DNA of 64,000 nucleotides from assembly GCA_041538185.1 (NCBI GenBank), contig JBGORM010000001.1, positions 186,001-250,000 on the forward strand, written 5' to 3'. Below the pieces are notes generated by a model. It made no database searches. It saw only the letters and a list, made by a program, of their open reading frames with translations, and had not been told where the DNA came from. Source of the DNA: Melioribacteraceae bacterium 4301-Me (lineage in GTDB: Bacteria; Bacteroidota; Ignavibacteria; Ignavibacteriales; Melioribacteraceae). Position 1 is the stretch's first letter. Each line of letters begins with the position of its first letter. The position numbers were made by a program, and so were the translations under genes. This document shows positions 43,468 to 51,087 of the stretch, one piece after another.

Positions 43468-45825
43468 TCAATTGTTTTTTGAAAATTCGATATTTATTCC
43501 ACCGTAAATAATTCTGCCGGGTAATGAAGGAATAAATTGTGGATTAGTTTTGTCGAAAATGTTTTCTATTCCTAAAACAATATTTAAATAATTCTTTATT
43601 TGTTTTGTTAAAGTAAAATTCCAAATAGCATAACCAGCAACATATTCACTGTTGTCATCAAGAATACCATTGCCGTTAGTATCACCAAATCCGTATTTAC
43701 TGCGTAAAATACCTCTTAAGTTTGCAAAAATACCCAGCTCATTATTTTGATAAGAAAGTTTAATTGTGCCTGAATGATTTGAACGGTTGAAGAGTCCGCC
43801 ATACTCAGATTCTTTAACTAACCTTATTCTTCCATTAGAGCCGACCTTTGAAATTTTGCCGCTTCTTATTTCGTTAAGAATTTTTTCATCTATTGCTTGT
43901 AAGTATTGATAACTGATAGAGAAAGAAAATTTATCAAAAGGAGAAAATGATAATGAAGTTTCAATTCCTTCAGTATATATTTTATTAATGTTGAAATAAG
44001 TAAACACACTTTGTCCATTTGTTTTGATTGCGATTGGACTTGCCTCAATCAAATCTTTAACATTATTTCTAAATAGATTTATTGAAGCGAAAAATGAATT
44101 TGTGGGTGAGTATTCTATTCCAAAATTAAATCCAACTGAACTTTCGGCACGAATCTTTGTTATCCTCTCAGGGTCTATTAATATTCTTTGGATTTGTTGC
44201 GATTCTAATAATTGTTTAATAGATTCCTGAATATTTGAAGACCCAAAAACACTATAGCCTACTTGAGCATTTGTAAAATTAAGATAAAGCTGCTGTAGTG
44301 TTGGAGCTTTAAATCCGCTTCCAACAGATGCTCTAATTTTTAGAAAGTTATAAGGTTTGAATAGAATTGAAAATTTAGGACTTAACTTTGAAGCAAAATC
44401 GTTATGATGGTCAAATCGAACACCAATTACAAAATCGAATTTGTCGTTTGGCAGCCATTCTTCCTGTGCAAAAAAATAGTAAGAGCTTGTATTTTTTTTA
44501 CCATCATAAATCCTATCAGCCTGTACAGTTTCGAAAATATATCCTGCTCCAGCGATGAGATAATTTTTTGTATCCAATAAAAAGTCATTTTTAATTTCTG
44601 CTTTATAAAAGTATTGGTCAAAAATATTTTCTTCATAAATACTGCCATCATTTTGGAAAGCTGATTGGGAATTTGTAAAATATCTTGAAAAATATAAATT
44701 AGCTTCAGATTTAATTGATGAAGTAAATTTATGTTCGAATAATAAACTATTGTTCCAATCGGTCAATTTATCTGTAGTGTTAACTAATTTTATTCCGTTT
44801 AATACTGTTGATTGTTCTATATTATTTTGCTGCTGCAAAAAAATTCTGCTATTAAACTTAAGGAAGTAAGAGTCGTTAATTTTATATCTTATTAGAGGTG
44901 ATATACTGTAATTAAAAAATTTTGGTGCTGTTAAAGATATAGAAGCTGGGATAAGTTTATATCCATCGGAACTTATTCGTTCAAGAAACAGAGAAATATT
45001 CAATTTATCATTTTGCTTGAATATCTCTTCTTTAGTAAGTGATAAATTGCTGATAACATCTAATGTATTGTATGTTTTGTAGAGTGATTGCAAAGCTAAG
45101 GTATAAGAATTTTCAGGTATATCTGTAATTAAATTTATTACACCTGCGAGTGCTTCACTTCCATAAAGTGAAGAGGAAGGACCTTTTACTATTTCGATTT
45201 GTTTTAAATTTGACACAGAAAATCTTGAAAGATCAATAGTGCCTGCATTTCTTCCAATTAAAGGTTCTCCATCAATCAAAACGAGAGTATAATCTGGGTC
45301 AAGCCCTTGCATTTGAACACCTTTTCCCCAAGGTTCATCTATAATTAATAAACCTGGCTGTTCAACAATTACCTGCTCTAATTTTGTAAATGCAGAATTT
45401 TTTATGTCGTTTTTAGTAACAATTTCTGTTTTAATTGGCGTATTAAGGATATTTTTATTTGTTCGAGTTCCAGTTACGACGATATTGTCTATTAAGAAAT
45501 TTTTCTTTTTAAGAAAAACTTCTAGCGAGATTTGTTGATTTTCCGATAAAACGACAATTCTTTTTTCTGTTTCATAACCAATAGCAGATACAACTATGAC
45601 ATGTTTACCTGAATCAACATTACTAATCTCAAAATTGCCTTTAATGTCTGAAGATGCACCAATGTTTGTCCCTTCAATTTTTATATTAACATTTGGTATT
45701 GGATTTTGGTCTTCATCAAATATTATTCCTGAAATTGCAAATTTTTGTTGAGCATTTATAAGTGAATAAAATGCCAAAAAGAAAAAAGTTATATAGAGGA
45801 AAGTGTTGATTCTTATTGTATACAT
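43468..45825 (-). CDS. TonB-dependent haem receptor, HmuR-like
   Basis: The 785-residue outer-membrane protein has a signal peptide (about 1-25), a carboxypeptidase-regulatory-like domain (about 28-110), a plug (about 120-235, with GLLIIDEPWGKGVQMQGLD and VKGPSSSLYGSEALAGVINL), and a 22-strand barrel ending in INIEFSKN. The closeness to HmuY suggests haem as ligand. Plug and barrel are complete. Two AGACTAAATCT boxes in this region lie just before this gene and the regulator gene. Confidence 0.9.
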   Translation of the reverse strand: MYTIRINTFLYITFFFLAFYSLINAQQKFAISGIIFDEDQNPIPNVNIKIEGTNIGASSDIKGNFEISNVDSGKHVIVVSAIGYETEKRIVVLSENQQISLEVFLKKKNFLIDNIVVTGTRTNKNILNTPIKTEIVTKNDIKNSAFTKLEQVIVEQPGLLIIDEPWGKGVQMQGLDPDYTLVLIDGEPLIGRNAGTIDLSRFSVSNLKQIEIVKGPSSSLYGSEALAGVINLITDIPENSYTLALQSLYKTYNTLDVISNLSLTKEEIFKQNDKLNISLFLERISSDGYKLIPASISLTAPKFFNYSISPLIRYKINDSYFLKFNSRIFLQQQNNIEQSTVLNGIKLVNTTDKLTDWNNSLLFEHKFTSSIKSEANLYFSRYFTNSQSAFQNDGSIYEENIFDQYFYKAEIKNDFLLDTKNYLIAGAGYIFETVQADRIYDGKKNTSSYYFFAQEEWLPNDKFDFVIGVRFDHHNDFASKLSPKFSILFKPYNFLKIRASVGSGFKAPTLQQLYLNFTNAQVGYSVFGSSNIQESIKQLLESQQIQRILIDPERITKIRAESSVGFNFGIEYSPTNSFFASINLFRNNVKDLIEASPIAIKTNGQSVFTYFNINKIYTEGIETSLSFSPFDKFSFSISYQYLQAIDEKILNEIRSGKISKVGSNGRIRLVKESEYGGLFNRSNHSGTIKLSYQNNELGIFANLRGILRSKYGFGDTNGNGILDDNSEYVAGYAIWNFTLTKQIKNYLNIVLGIENIFDKTNPQFIPSLPGRIIYGGINIEFSKNN

Positions 45826-45836
45826 AATTCTTATTT

Positions 45837-45847
45837 AGACTAAATCT
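45837..45847 (-). promoter_or_regulatory. AGACTAAATCT box before the TonB receptor gene
   Basis: The 11-mer AGACTAAATCT lies 12 bases upstream of the receptor ATG. The same 11-mer is at 46596-46606, 24 bases upstream of the NarL-type regulator gene, and a 10/11 match (ATACTAAATCT) is at 42060-42070, 65 bases upstream of the His-rich chelatase gene. It is partly palindromic (AGA...TCT). It could be an operator or promoter element shared by the haem operon. Confidence 0.4.
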
Positions 45848-45948
45848 TAATAACAAAATTATTTTCTATTGTATTTTAATACAATACACTGTAGTAGGTA
45901 ATTTTTTTAACAATTTTAGGTAAGTGTATTATTGAGGACTGGCAAAGA

Positions 45949-46572
45949 TTAAATAATGCCAGAATCAATAGCATAAAGAATTAATTCTACTGGTGATTTT
46001 AGTTTAAGTTTTTTCATAATGTTTTTACGGTGAGTGTAAACAGTATGGATACTTATAAACAGTTTATCAGCTATTTCTTGATTGGAATATTTTTCTGCAA
46101 TAAGTCTGATAATTTCAATTTCTCTTTTTGTTAATTCAATTTCATTTTTAGGTTCTTCAATTTTTTCTTCGAGTATAACGTTAAGAATTTTATTACAGAA
46201 GAACTTTTCACCTCTAGAAAGAGAATCTAAAGCAGTTAAAATTTCATTTTCATCGCATTCTTTTGTTAAATAACCCAAGACGCCGTTTTTTATAGCTTTC
46301 AGAATAATGTCCTTTTTATTATTCTCTGATATAACCAAAATTTTAGTTAATGGCGAGACCTCATGTATCATTTCAATATCATCATGAAGAATGAAGTCTC
46401 TTTGGTCCATATCAATTGCTATAATATCTGGCTGAAATATTTTTAGTTTATTCCAGAACTCTTTTTTGTTTGTTATTTCTCCTTTTAGTAAATAACTCTC
46501 GTTTTTTTCTATAATAGAACGAAAGCCCCTTCTAAATAGGTATATAGGAGTTGCAATAACAATAGTAATCAT
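45949..46572 (-). CDS. NarL/LuxR-type response regulator with an atypical receiver
   Basis: The 207-residue protein has a receiver domain (about 1-120) with Asp54 in IIAIDMDQ and Lys in GYLTKE, and a LuxR-type HTH (about 143-205, LTKREIEIIRLIAEKYSNQE). The acidic pair that binds Mg near residues 7-9 is replaced (VIATPIY), so classical phosphorylation is doubtful. No kinase is adjacent. It is encoded upstream of the haem operon in the same direction, separated by 123 bases, and is a candidate regulator of it. Confidence 0.85.
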   Translation of the reverse strand: MITIVIATPIYLFRRGFRSIIEKNESYLLKGEITNKKEFWNKLKIFQPDIIAIDMDQRDFILHDDIEMIHEVSPLTKILVISENNKKDIILKAIKNGVLGYLTKECDENEILTALDSLSRGEKFFCNKILNVILEEKIEEPKNEIELTKREIEIIRLIAEKYSNQEIADKLFISIHTVYTHRKNIMKKLKLKSPVELILYAIDSGII

Positions 46573-46741
46573 TTTTAAATAAGTTATTATTACTAAGACT
46601 AAATCTAAATAAGAGAAATATTAATAGCAATCTTTCCAGGTATGGAATTATTAGTTGTTTGCTAAGTATTAAAGTAAACGAACTTCGAAGGAAATCTTTA
46701 TAGTAAATAATTTTGGCTGTTAACAGAAATAAGTTTTTTTG

Positions 46742-46760
46742 CTTATTAACTTTTAATAAG
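46742..46760. promoter_or_regulatory. Perfect palindrome in a divergent promoter region
   Basis: CTTATTAA, three bases, TTAATAAG forms a perfect 8+3+8 palindrome 55 bases before the methyltransferase gene and 170 bases from the divergent regulator gene. It looks like an operator for a dimeric protein, although an AT-rich hairpin of no function cannot be excluded. Confidence 0.45.
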
Positions 46761-46815
46761 TTAGTAATATTAGAAAATCCATAAATAATTTAATAGAGTA
46801 GTTTACTAAGAATAA

Positions 46816-47454
46816 ATGGCAAGGACAGAGCCTTTCGATAAATATTTAAATGAATACGAACAATGGTTCAAAGAATATTCTTTTGTTTATCAATCTGAAA
46901 TAGAAGCTTTAAGACATTTTATTCCAGTGGGCAAAAGGGGAATAGAAATTGGAATTGGTACTGGACGCTTTGCCATACCTTTTAATATTAGGGAAGGGGT
47001 AGAACCATCCAAGGAGATGAGAAATTTCTCTCTAAGATTGGGCTTAACTGTTTACGATGCAATAGCAGAAAACCTTCCGCTTAGTAATGAATCATATGAT
47101 TTTGTGTTGATGGTTACTACTATTTGTTTTATTGATGATATAAAAAAAGCATTTAATGAAGTACATAGAATTCTTAAATCTAACGGTAACTTTATAGTTG
47201 GATTTGTTGATAAAAATAGTTCACTTGGGATGAAATATGAAGTGTTAAAAGAACATAATCCGTTTTATCGCATTGCTACTTTTTACTCTGTTGATAATGT
47301 AAGACATTTTTTGACAGAGGGAAAATTCACCAACATTGAAATAATTCAGACTATATTTGGAGAGCTTGATCAGATTAAAGAAGTACAACAATTTAAAGAA
47401 GGTTATGGAGAAGGTGGCTTTGTTGTTATAAAAGCAGATAAAAGTAGTAATTGA
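46816..47454 (+). CDS. Class I SAM-dependent methyltransferase
   Basis: The 212-residue protein has the SAM-binding motif I GIEIGIGTGRFAIPF (about 39-53), an acidic residue after strand 2 (VEPSKEM), and the motif IV-like SYDFVLMVTTICF (about 93-105), in the order of UbiE/Methyltransf_11 enzymes. The substrate is unknown. It stands alone, divergent from the haem operon regulator. Confidence 0.85.
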   Translation: MARTEPFDKYLNEYEQWFKEYSFVYQSEIEALRHFIPVGKRGIEIGIGTGRFAIPFNIREGVEPSKEMRNFSLRLGLTVYDAIAENLPLSNESYDFVLMVTTICFIDDIKKAFNEVHRILKSNGNFIVGFVDKNSSLGMKYEVLKEHNPFYRIATFYSVDNVRHFLTEGKFTNIEIIQTIFGELDQIKEVQQFKEGYGEGGFVVIKADKSSN

Positions 47455-47570
47455 ATATTGTACAATAATTTAACCTATAATTTTTTGCTAGAAAGCTTAT
47501 CCCTTTTGTGACCAAGTTATAACTAATTTACTAATTAAAAGCTTTATCGAATATTACCTTAGCAACCAAA

Positions 47571-47660
47571 GTTAAAGAGTAGGTTAGCTTACCAAAGGAA
47601 GCTCAAAACGTAGGTTGGCCTGCCAAAGGGAGTTTCAAAATGTAGGTTGGCCTGCCAACC
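47571..47660. repeat. GGTTGGCCTGCCAACC palindrome family array
   Basis: The gap after the methyltransferase gene contains several copies of AGGTTGGCCTGCCAA(CC), including GTAGGTTAGCTTACCAAAGG and TGTAGGTTGGCCTGCCAACC. The core GGTTGGC-CT-GCCAACC is a perfect palindrome. A trace of the CTCTACGAGG family (TACAATAATTTAACCT) lies at 47459. The array continues into the direct repeat at 47661. Confidence 0.75.
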
Positions 47661-47724
47661 GAAGCTTTTAGATGATTTTGGCCTGCCAACCGAAGCCTTG
47701 GCGTAGGTTGGCGGAGAGGGCGAG
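47661..47724. repeat. 64-base direct repeat, left copy, with a tRNA-Ser 3' end fragment
   Basis: Starting at GAAGCTTTTAGATGATTTTG, this block matches 48112-48175 at 63 of 64 bases. Its last 13 bases (GGAGAGGGCGAG with the preceding C, 47712-47724) are the 3' end of tRNA-Ser. The two copies enclose a GIY-YIG gene, as attachment-site duplications do around an integrated element. Confidence 0.85.
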
Positions 47725-47737
47725 TCTGACTACGCAA

Positions 47738-47992
47738 CTACGTTGCTTCGTCAGATAAAATTCTTTTCTTTAATATTGCTTTTCCAGAACCTGTCTTAAA
47801 ATATTTCTCAAGTTTTCTTGCTTTAGATTCGGTATTTACGGCAACATAGGCTTCTAATTTGAAAGGTCTATAATGTTTCGTAGAAATATTTAATCCATTA
47901 TTATGTTCTTCTAGTCTTCTTTTAATATCATTTGTGGAACCAATATAAATATAATCCGACGTTAAGCTTTTTATGATATAAACATACCACAT
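47738..47992 (-). CDS. Single-domain GIY-YIG nuclease, different subtype
   Basis: Taking the family-typical start MWYVYIIKS (47992; the frame opens five codons earlier), the protein has 84 residues. It shows YVYIIKS and YIYIGSTND motif strands, Arg in IKRRLEEHNNG, and catalytic Glu in SKARKLEKYFKTGSGKA. This belongs to the KTGSG-ending small GIY-YIG group, distinct from the two copies at 20 and 26 kb. Its last codons (SDEAT, stop) lie in a hairpin TCTGAC...GTCAGA. It lies between 64-base direct repeats next to tRNA-Ser. Confidence 0.9.
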   Translation of the reverse strand: MWYVYIIKSLTSDYIYIGSTNDIKRRLEEHNNGLNISTKHYRPFKLEAYVAVNTESKARKLEKYFKTGSGKAILKKRILSDEAT

Positions 47993-48111
47993 AAAATGAT
48001 TAACCAATGTTGAGTATTAATTATTACAATCGAAAATTTAAATTATCTTAAAATTTATAAGCAATTATTACTTTCGCAAAATGAACTTTTAACATATATT
48101 GGATTGCCACT

Positions 48112-48175
48112 GAAGCTTTTAGGTGATTTTGGCCTGCCAACCGAAGCCTTGGCGTAGGTTGGCGGAGAGGGCGAG
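48112..48175. repeat. 64-base direct repeat, right copy, entering tRNA-Ser
   Basis: This is the partner of 47661-47724, differing at one base (GGTGATTTT in place of GATGATTTT). Its final 13 bases form the 3' end of the intact tRNA-Ser gene. The repeat ends inside the T-arm of the tRNA. Confidence 0.85.
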
Positions 48176-48253
48176 ATTCGAACTCGCGATAGAGGTTTAA
48201 GCCCCTATGGCGGTTTAGCAAACCGCTGCCTTCAGCCACTCGGCCACCTCTCC
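48163..48253 (-). tRNA. tRNA-Ser (anticodon GCU)
   Basis: On the minus strand the sequence begins GGAGAGGTGGCCGAGTGGCT and ends with CCTCTCC plus discriminator G, so the acceptor stem GGAGAGG/CCTCTCC pairs fully. The anticodon arm GCGGT-TTGCTAA-ACCGC gives anticodon GCT (reads AGC/AGU). A long variable arm (ATAGGGGCTTAAACCTCTAT) and the T-arm GCGAGTTCGAATCTCGC are the class II tRNA-Ser pattern. CCA is not encoded. Confidence 0.97.
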
Positions 48254-48302
48254 TTATGCTGAACTGTTCGAAATTTTATCTGCCAATATAATCAACACTT
48301 GG

Positions 48303-50543
48303 TTAAAATAAAAATTTGTAGCTTAATTGTATGTTCCTGCCCGGCATATAAGCAAAATTTTTTATTGCTGATAAATGGTCTCTGTATGGTTGGTCTAATA
48401 AATTGTTGATTTTCAAGTCTATCATGTGAACATAATTGCCCATTAATAATTTTATGCCGGCATATATATCTATTAATCCGTATCCTTTTGTGGGCGTTTC
48501 AAATGGTGCAGTTTTATTTTGCTCACCGGCTAATTTCCACAGAATACCAAACCAATAGTTATCGTTTGAATAACGTTGTTCAATAGAAAATCGCATCGGC
48601 GGCAGTTGTGGTAAATTTTCGTCTAATATTTTTTGTTCACCCCTCACATAATCAAAAATAACTGTAGTTGATAAAAATCTGTTAAATTCATATTGAGCTT
48701 TTAACTCTGTACCGTAAATAACAGCACCACTTTGACTATATTGATAAACTGGAATACCTATACCATCTGTGTTAAAGTGATTTTTGCTTGTCTCTACATT
48801 ATAGTAAAGGTTTGTTGGTTTTCTAAAAATATAATCGTCAAGATTGTTGTAATAGAAATTTAATTCAGCAAGGTGATTAGCTTTCCTTACTCTTAAACCA
48901 AGATCGAAACCTAAATTTTTTTCATTTACCAAATTTCTGTCACCAATATCAAAAGTTGCAGTAGCTTCGTGAATTGCATATGAGGATAGTTCTTCAATAG
49001 TTGGTGCTCGAAATGCATTTGCTAAATTAGCAAATAGGGAAATCTTATCTGTAAGATTATAAACTAATCCAATGGAACCACTAAGTGAGTAATATTTTTT
49101 TTCTGCAGAGGGAAATGTAGAATCTGAAATTTCAGCTTGAGGTATTTTTATTTTATTAATTTCATATCTTGCCCCAAATTGTAAGTTCAGATTATTAAAT
49201 TTAACTTCTTCAAAAAAATAAGCTGCTAGACTGCTATAGTCTGCATTAGGGGTAAAGGCTTCTGCGCCAGTTACTGAATAATTTTGCTGTAATCCCCAAA
49301 ATCCAAAAACTCCCTGTAAAGCAGAAAAAATTTTTTGATGTTTAAATGAGAGATCTGCACTGTAACTTTTTAGCCCAAATGCTGTGCCTGTCTCACCTGT
49401 CAATCTTGAAATTTCCTGATGCTGATAATTTTGGTAGCCGCCTTTAAGACTAAAAGATTTTACAAAAGATTCAACTTTAGAACTTTCTAATAGAATTCGA
49501 AGTTCTTGTTTTTTCATTTCAATTTTTATAGGGCCATCACCATTATTTTCATTTGGATTTAAGGGTATACCATAACCATTAAAGTAATTAGCATAACTTA
49601 AGCCAGCAGTACCAAAGTGGGGAATAAACGAAATTCCGAATTGATAGCCCCTTGAAAATTGATCTGAATTTACTACCTTGTTGCCATTACCGTCTTTATA
49701 ATCTCTATTTGTTCTGTTAAAATAATTTCCGTGGAAGCCAAAGTCATTTAATCCGTAATGAAAATCAAAGTTGCCGGCTAATTCTTTGTTTACCGTAGAA
49801 GTTACCAAATTAACTGTAGCATCGGGTTTAGATGGGATGTAAGTGGGAATTGCTTCGGTAATGACATTAATTACACCACCAATTGCGTTACTTCCGTATA
49901 GTAGACTTGCCGGGCCCCTCAGTACTTCAATCCTTTCAACACTTATACCATCATCACTTACTGCATGGTCATCAGATGTATTCGATAAATCTCCCATACG
50001 AAGACCGTTCTCTAAAATTAGTATCCTATTGTTGCTAAATCCTCTGATCACAGGTCTGGAGGCAGCAGTTCCGTTAGACCTAAGTGAAATGCCCGGTTGA
50101 AAATTTAAAGTTTCTCCGATAGTTGAACTTCGTTTTATATTCAAATCCATATTTGCAATTGTAAGTGTACTTTGTGAGATATTTTTAGGATCAATTTCTA
50201 AAGGATTTCCGGTTACTACAACTTCTTGTAAATTAACGCTTCCTTCTACCATTTTAATTATTAGAGGTTCACTTTGTGGGACAATAATTTTTTTAAGAAT
50301 TGTTTTATGACCAATGTAAGAAAATTTAATTGTGTATGTTCCTTCTTGAATATTATCGAACCTAAAATCCCCATTCAAATTTGTCGCGGTTCCAATTTTT
50401 AACTCCTCTATAATAATGTTAACTCCAAGTAAAGGCTCACCATCTTTCTCGTCAATTACCTTTCCTTTGATTGAGTTTTGTGTATGGACTGTTATTGGTA
50501 TATATAATGATAATAATATTATTAGCAAGTTAAATCGCTTCAT
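48303..50543 (-). CDS. TonB-dependent receptor
   Basis: The 746-residue outer-membrane protein has a signal peptide (about 1-21), a carboxypeptidase-regulatory-like domain (about 23-105), a plug (about 110-230 with GISLRSNGTAASRPVIRGF and VLRGPASLLYGSNAIGGVIN) and a barrel ending NIQLSYKFLF. The PVIRGFSNNRILILENG block resembles receptors for metals such as zinc or copper. It follows a 117-residue small protein by 72 bases. The ligand is not determined. Confidence 0.9.
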   Translation of the reverse strand: MKRFNLLIILLSLYIPITVHTQNSIKGKVIDEKDGEPLLGVNIIIEELKIGTATNLNGDFRFDNIQEGTYTIKFSYIGHKTILKKIIVPQSEPLIIKMVEGSVNLQEVVVTGNPLEIDPKNISQSTLTIANMDLNIKRSSTIGETLNFQPGISLRSNGTAASRPVIRGFSNNRILILENGLRMGDLSNTSDDHAVSDDGISVERIEVLRGPASLLYGSNAIGGVINVITEAIPTYIPSKPDATVNLVTSTVNKELAGNFDFHYGLNDFGFHGNYFNRTNRDYKDGNGNKVVNSDQFSRGYQFGISFIPHFGTAGLSYANYFNGYGIPLNPNENNGDGPIKIEMKKQELRILLESSKVESFVKSFSLKGGYQNYQHQEISRLTGETGTAFGLKSYSADLSFKHQKIFSALQGVFGFWGLQQNYSVTGAEAFTPNADYSSLAAYFFEEVKFNNLNLQFGARYEINKIKIPQAEISDSTFPSAEKKYYSLSGSIGLVYNLTDKISLFANLANAFRAPTIEELSSYAIHEATATFDIGDRNLVNEKNLGFDLGLRVRKANHLAELNFYYNNLDDYIFRKPTNLYYNVETSKNHFNTDGIGIPVYQYSQSGAVIYGTELKAQYEFNRFLSTTVIFDYVRGEQKILDENLPQLPPMRFSIEQRYSNDNYWFGILWKLAGEQNKTAPFETPTKGYGLIDIYAGIKLLMGNYVHMIDLKINNLLDQPYRDHLSAIKNFAYMPGRNIQLSYKFLF

Positions 50544-50615
50544 AATTTTCCCTTTGATTTTATTTATGAAATAAAAAATGAGAAAGAGATTAGTTAAAAG
50601 GTGATTTTGTAAGAA

Positions 50616-50969
50616 TTATAAAGCTGGCGGCGCTCTTAGAGAGCTGGAAAAACCATAGAAGGATTTATAGAATTGATAGTCTAAAACTTTATCTATGATT
50701 TTAATATTATAAAGGGATAATGCAGCAAAACTTGGGGTTATTATTGTATTGTAAGTTGTGTGAATAAACTCAAGCAGTTTACATTGACCTGAATTACTCA
50801 AAAAAGGATCAGAAACTTTTACAGCATCATTGCTGCTAAGAGAAGCAATGTTATTGAATGAAAGATTATACAAATTGTGATAGTGCAGCGAAGAGATGCC
50901 AATTATAAGAAGCTGAACTGTTAGATTGATTACAGCAGTGTATTTAATATATTTTTTCTTCAGACTCAC
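50616..50969 (-). CDS. Small exported or membrane protein upstream of the TonB receptor
   Basis: The 117-residue protein has a hydrophobic N terminus (about 10-28) followed by a HYH motif, then an SGQCKLLEF segment with its only Cys (about 63) and a tail ending SLRAPPAL. Small proteins with His and Cys and an RAPP tail are found before metal-linked TonB receptors in related bacteria, as I recall, but I cannot name the family with confidence. Co-direction with the receptor suggests a shared role in metal handling. Confidence 0.6.
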   Translation of the reverse strand: MSLKKKYIKYTAVINLTVQLLIIGISSLHYHNLYNLSFNNIASLSSNDAVKVSDPFLSNSGQCKLLEFIHTTYNTIITPSFAALSLYNIKIIDKVLDYQFYKSFYGFSSSLRAPPAL

Positions 50970-51087
50970 AAAAATCTTATAATCGTTAAGTTAAAAAGGT
51001 TGATTCTCTTTTACTCAAATGATATTTTCCAACCCAAATATAAAGACAAAATGTCTAACTTAAAAATCCATTTTAAAAGGAGGTCAT

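Noticed and set aside
39042..46572. CbiX-like genes as evidence of a cobalamin or sirohaem pathway
   Set aside because: Both proteins have signal peptides and no other cobalamin or sirohaem gene is in the window.
42799..46572. Haem operon regulated by a Fur box
   Set aside because: No good GATAATGATAATCATTATC-like site was found upstream of these genes; only the AGACTAAATCT boxes recur.
48048..48239. Minus-strand 63-codon open frame
   Set aside because: It lies over tRNA-Ser and the adjacent direct repeat, so it is not a protein gene.
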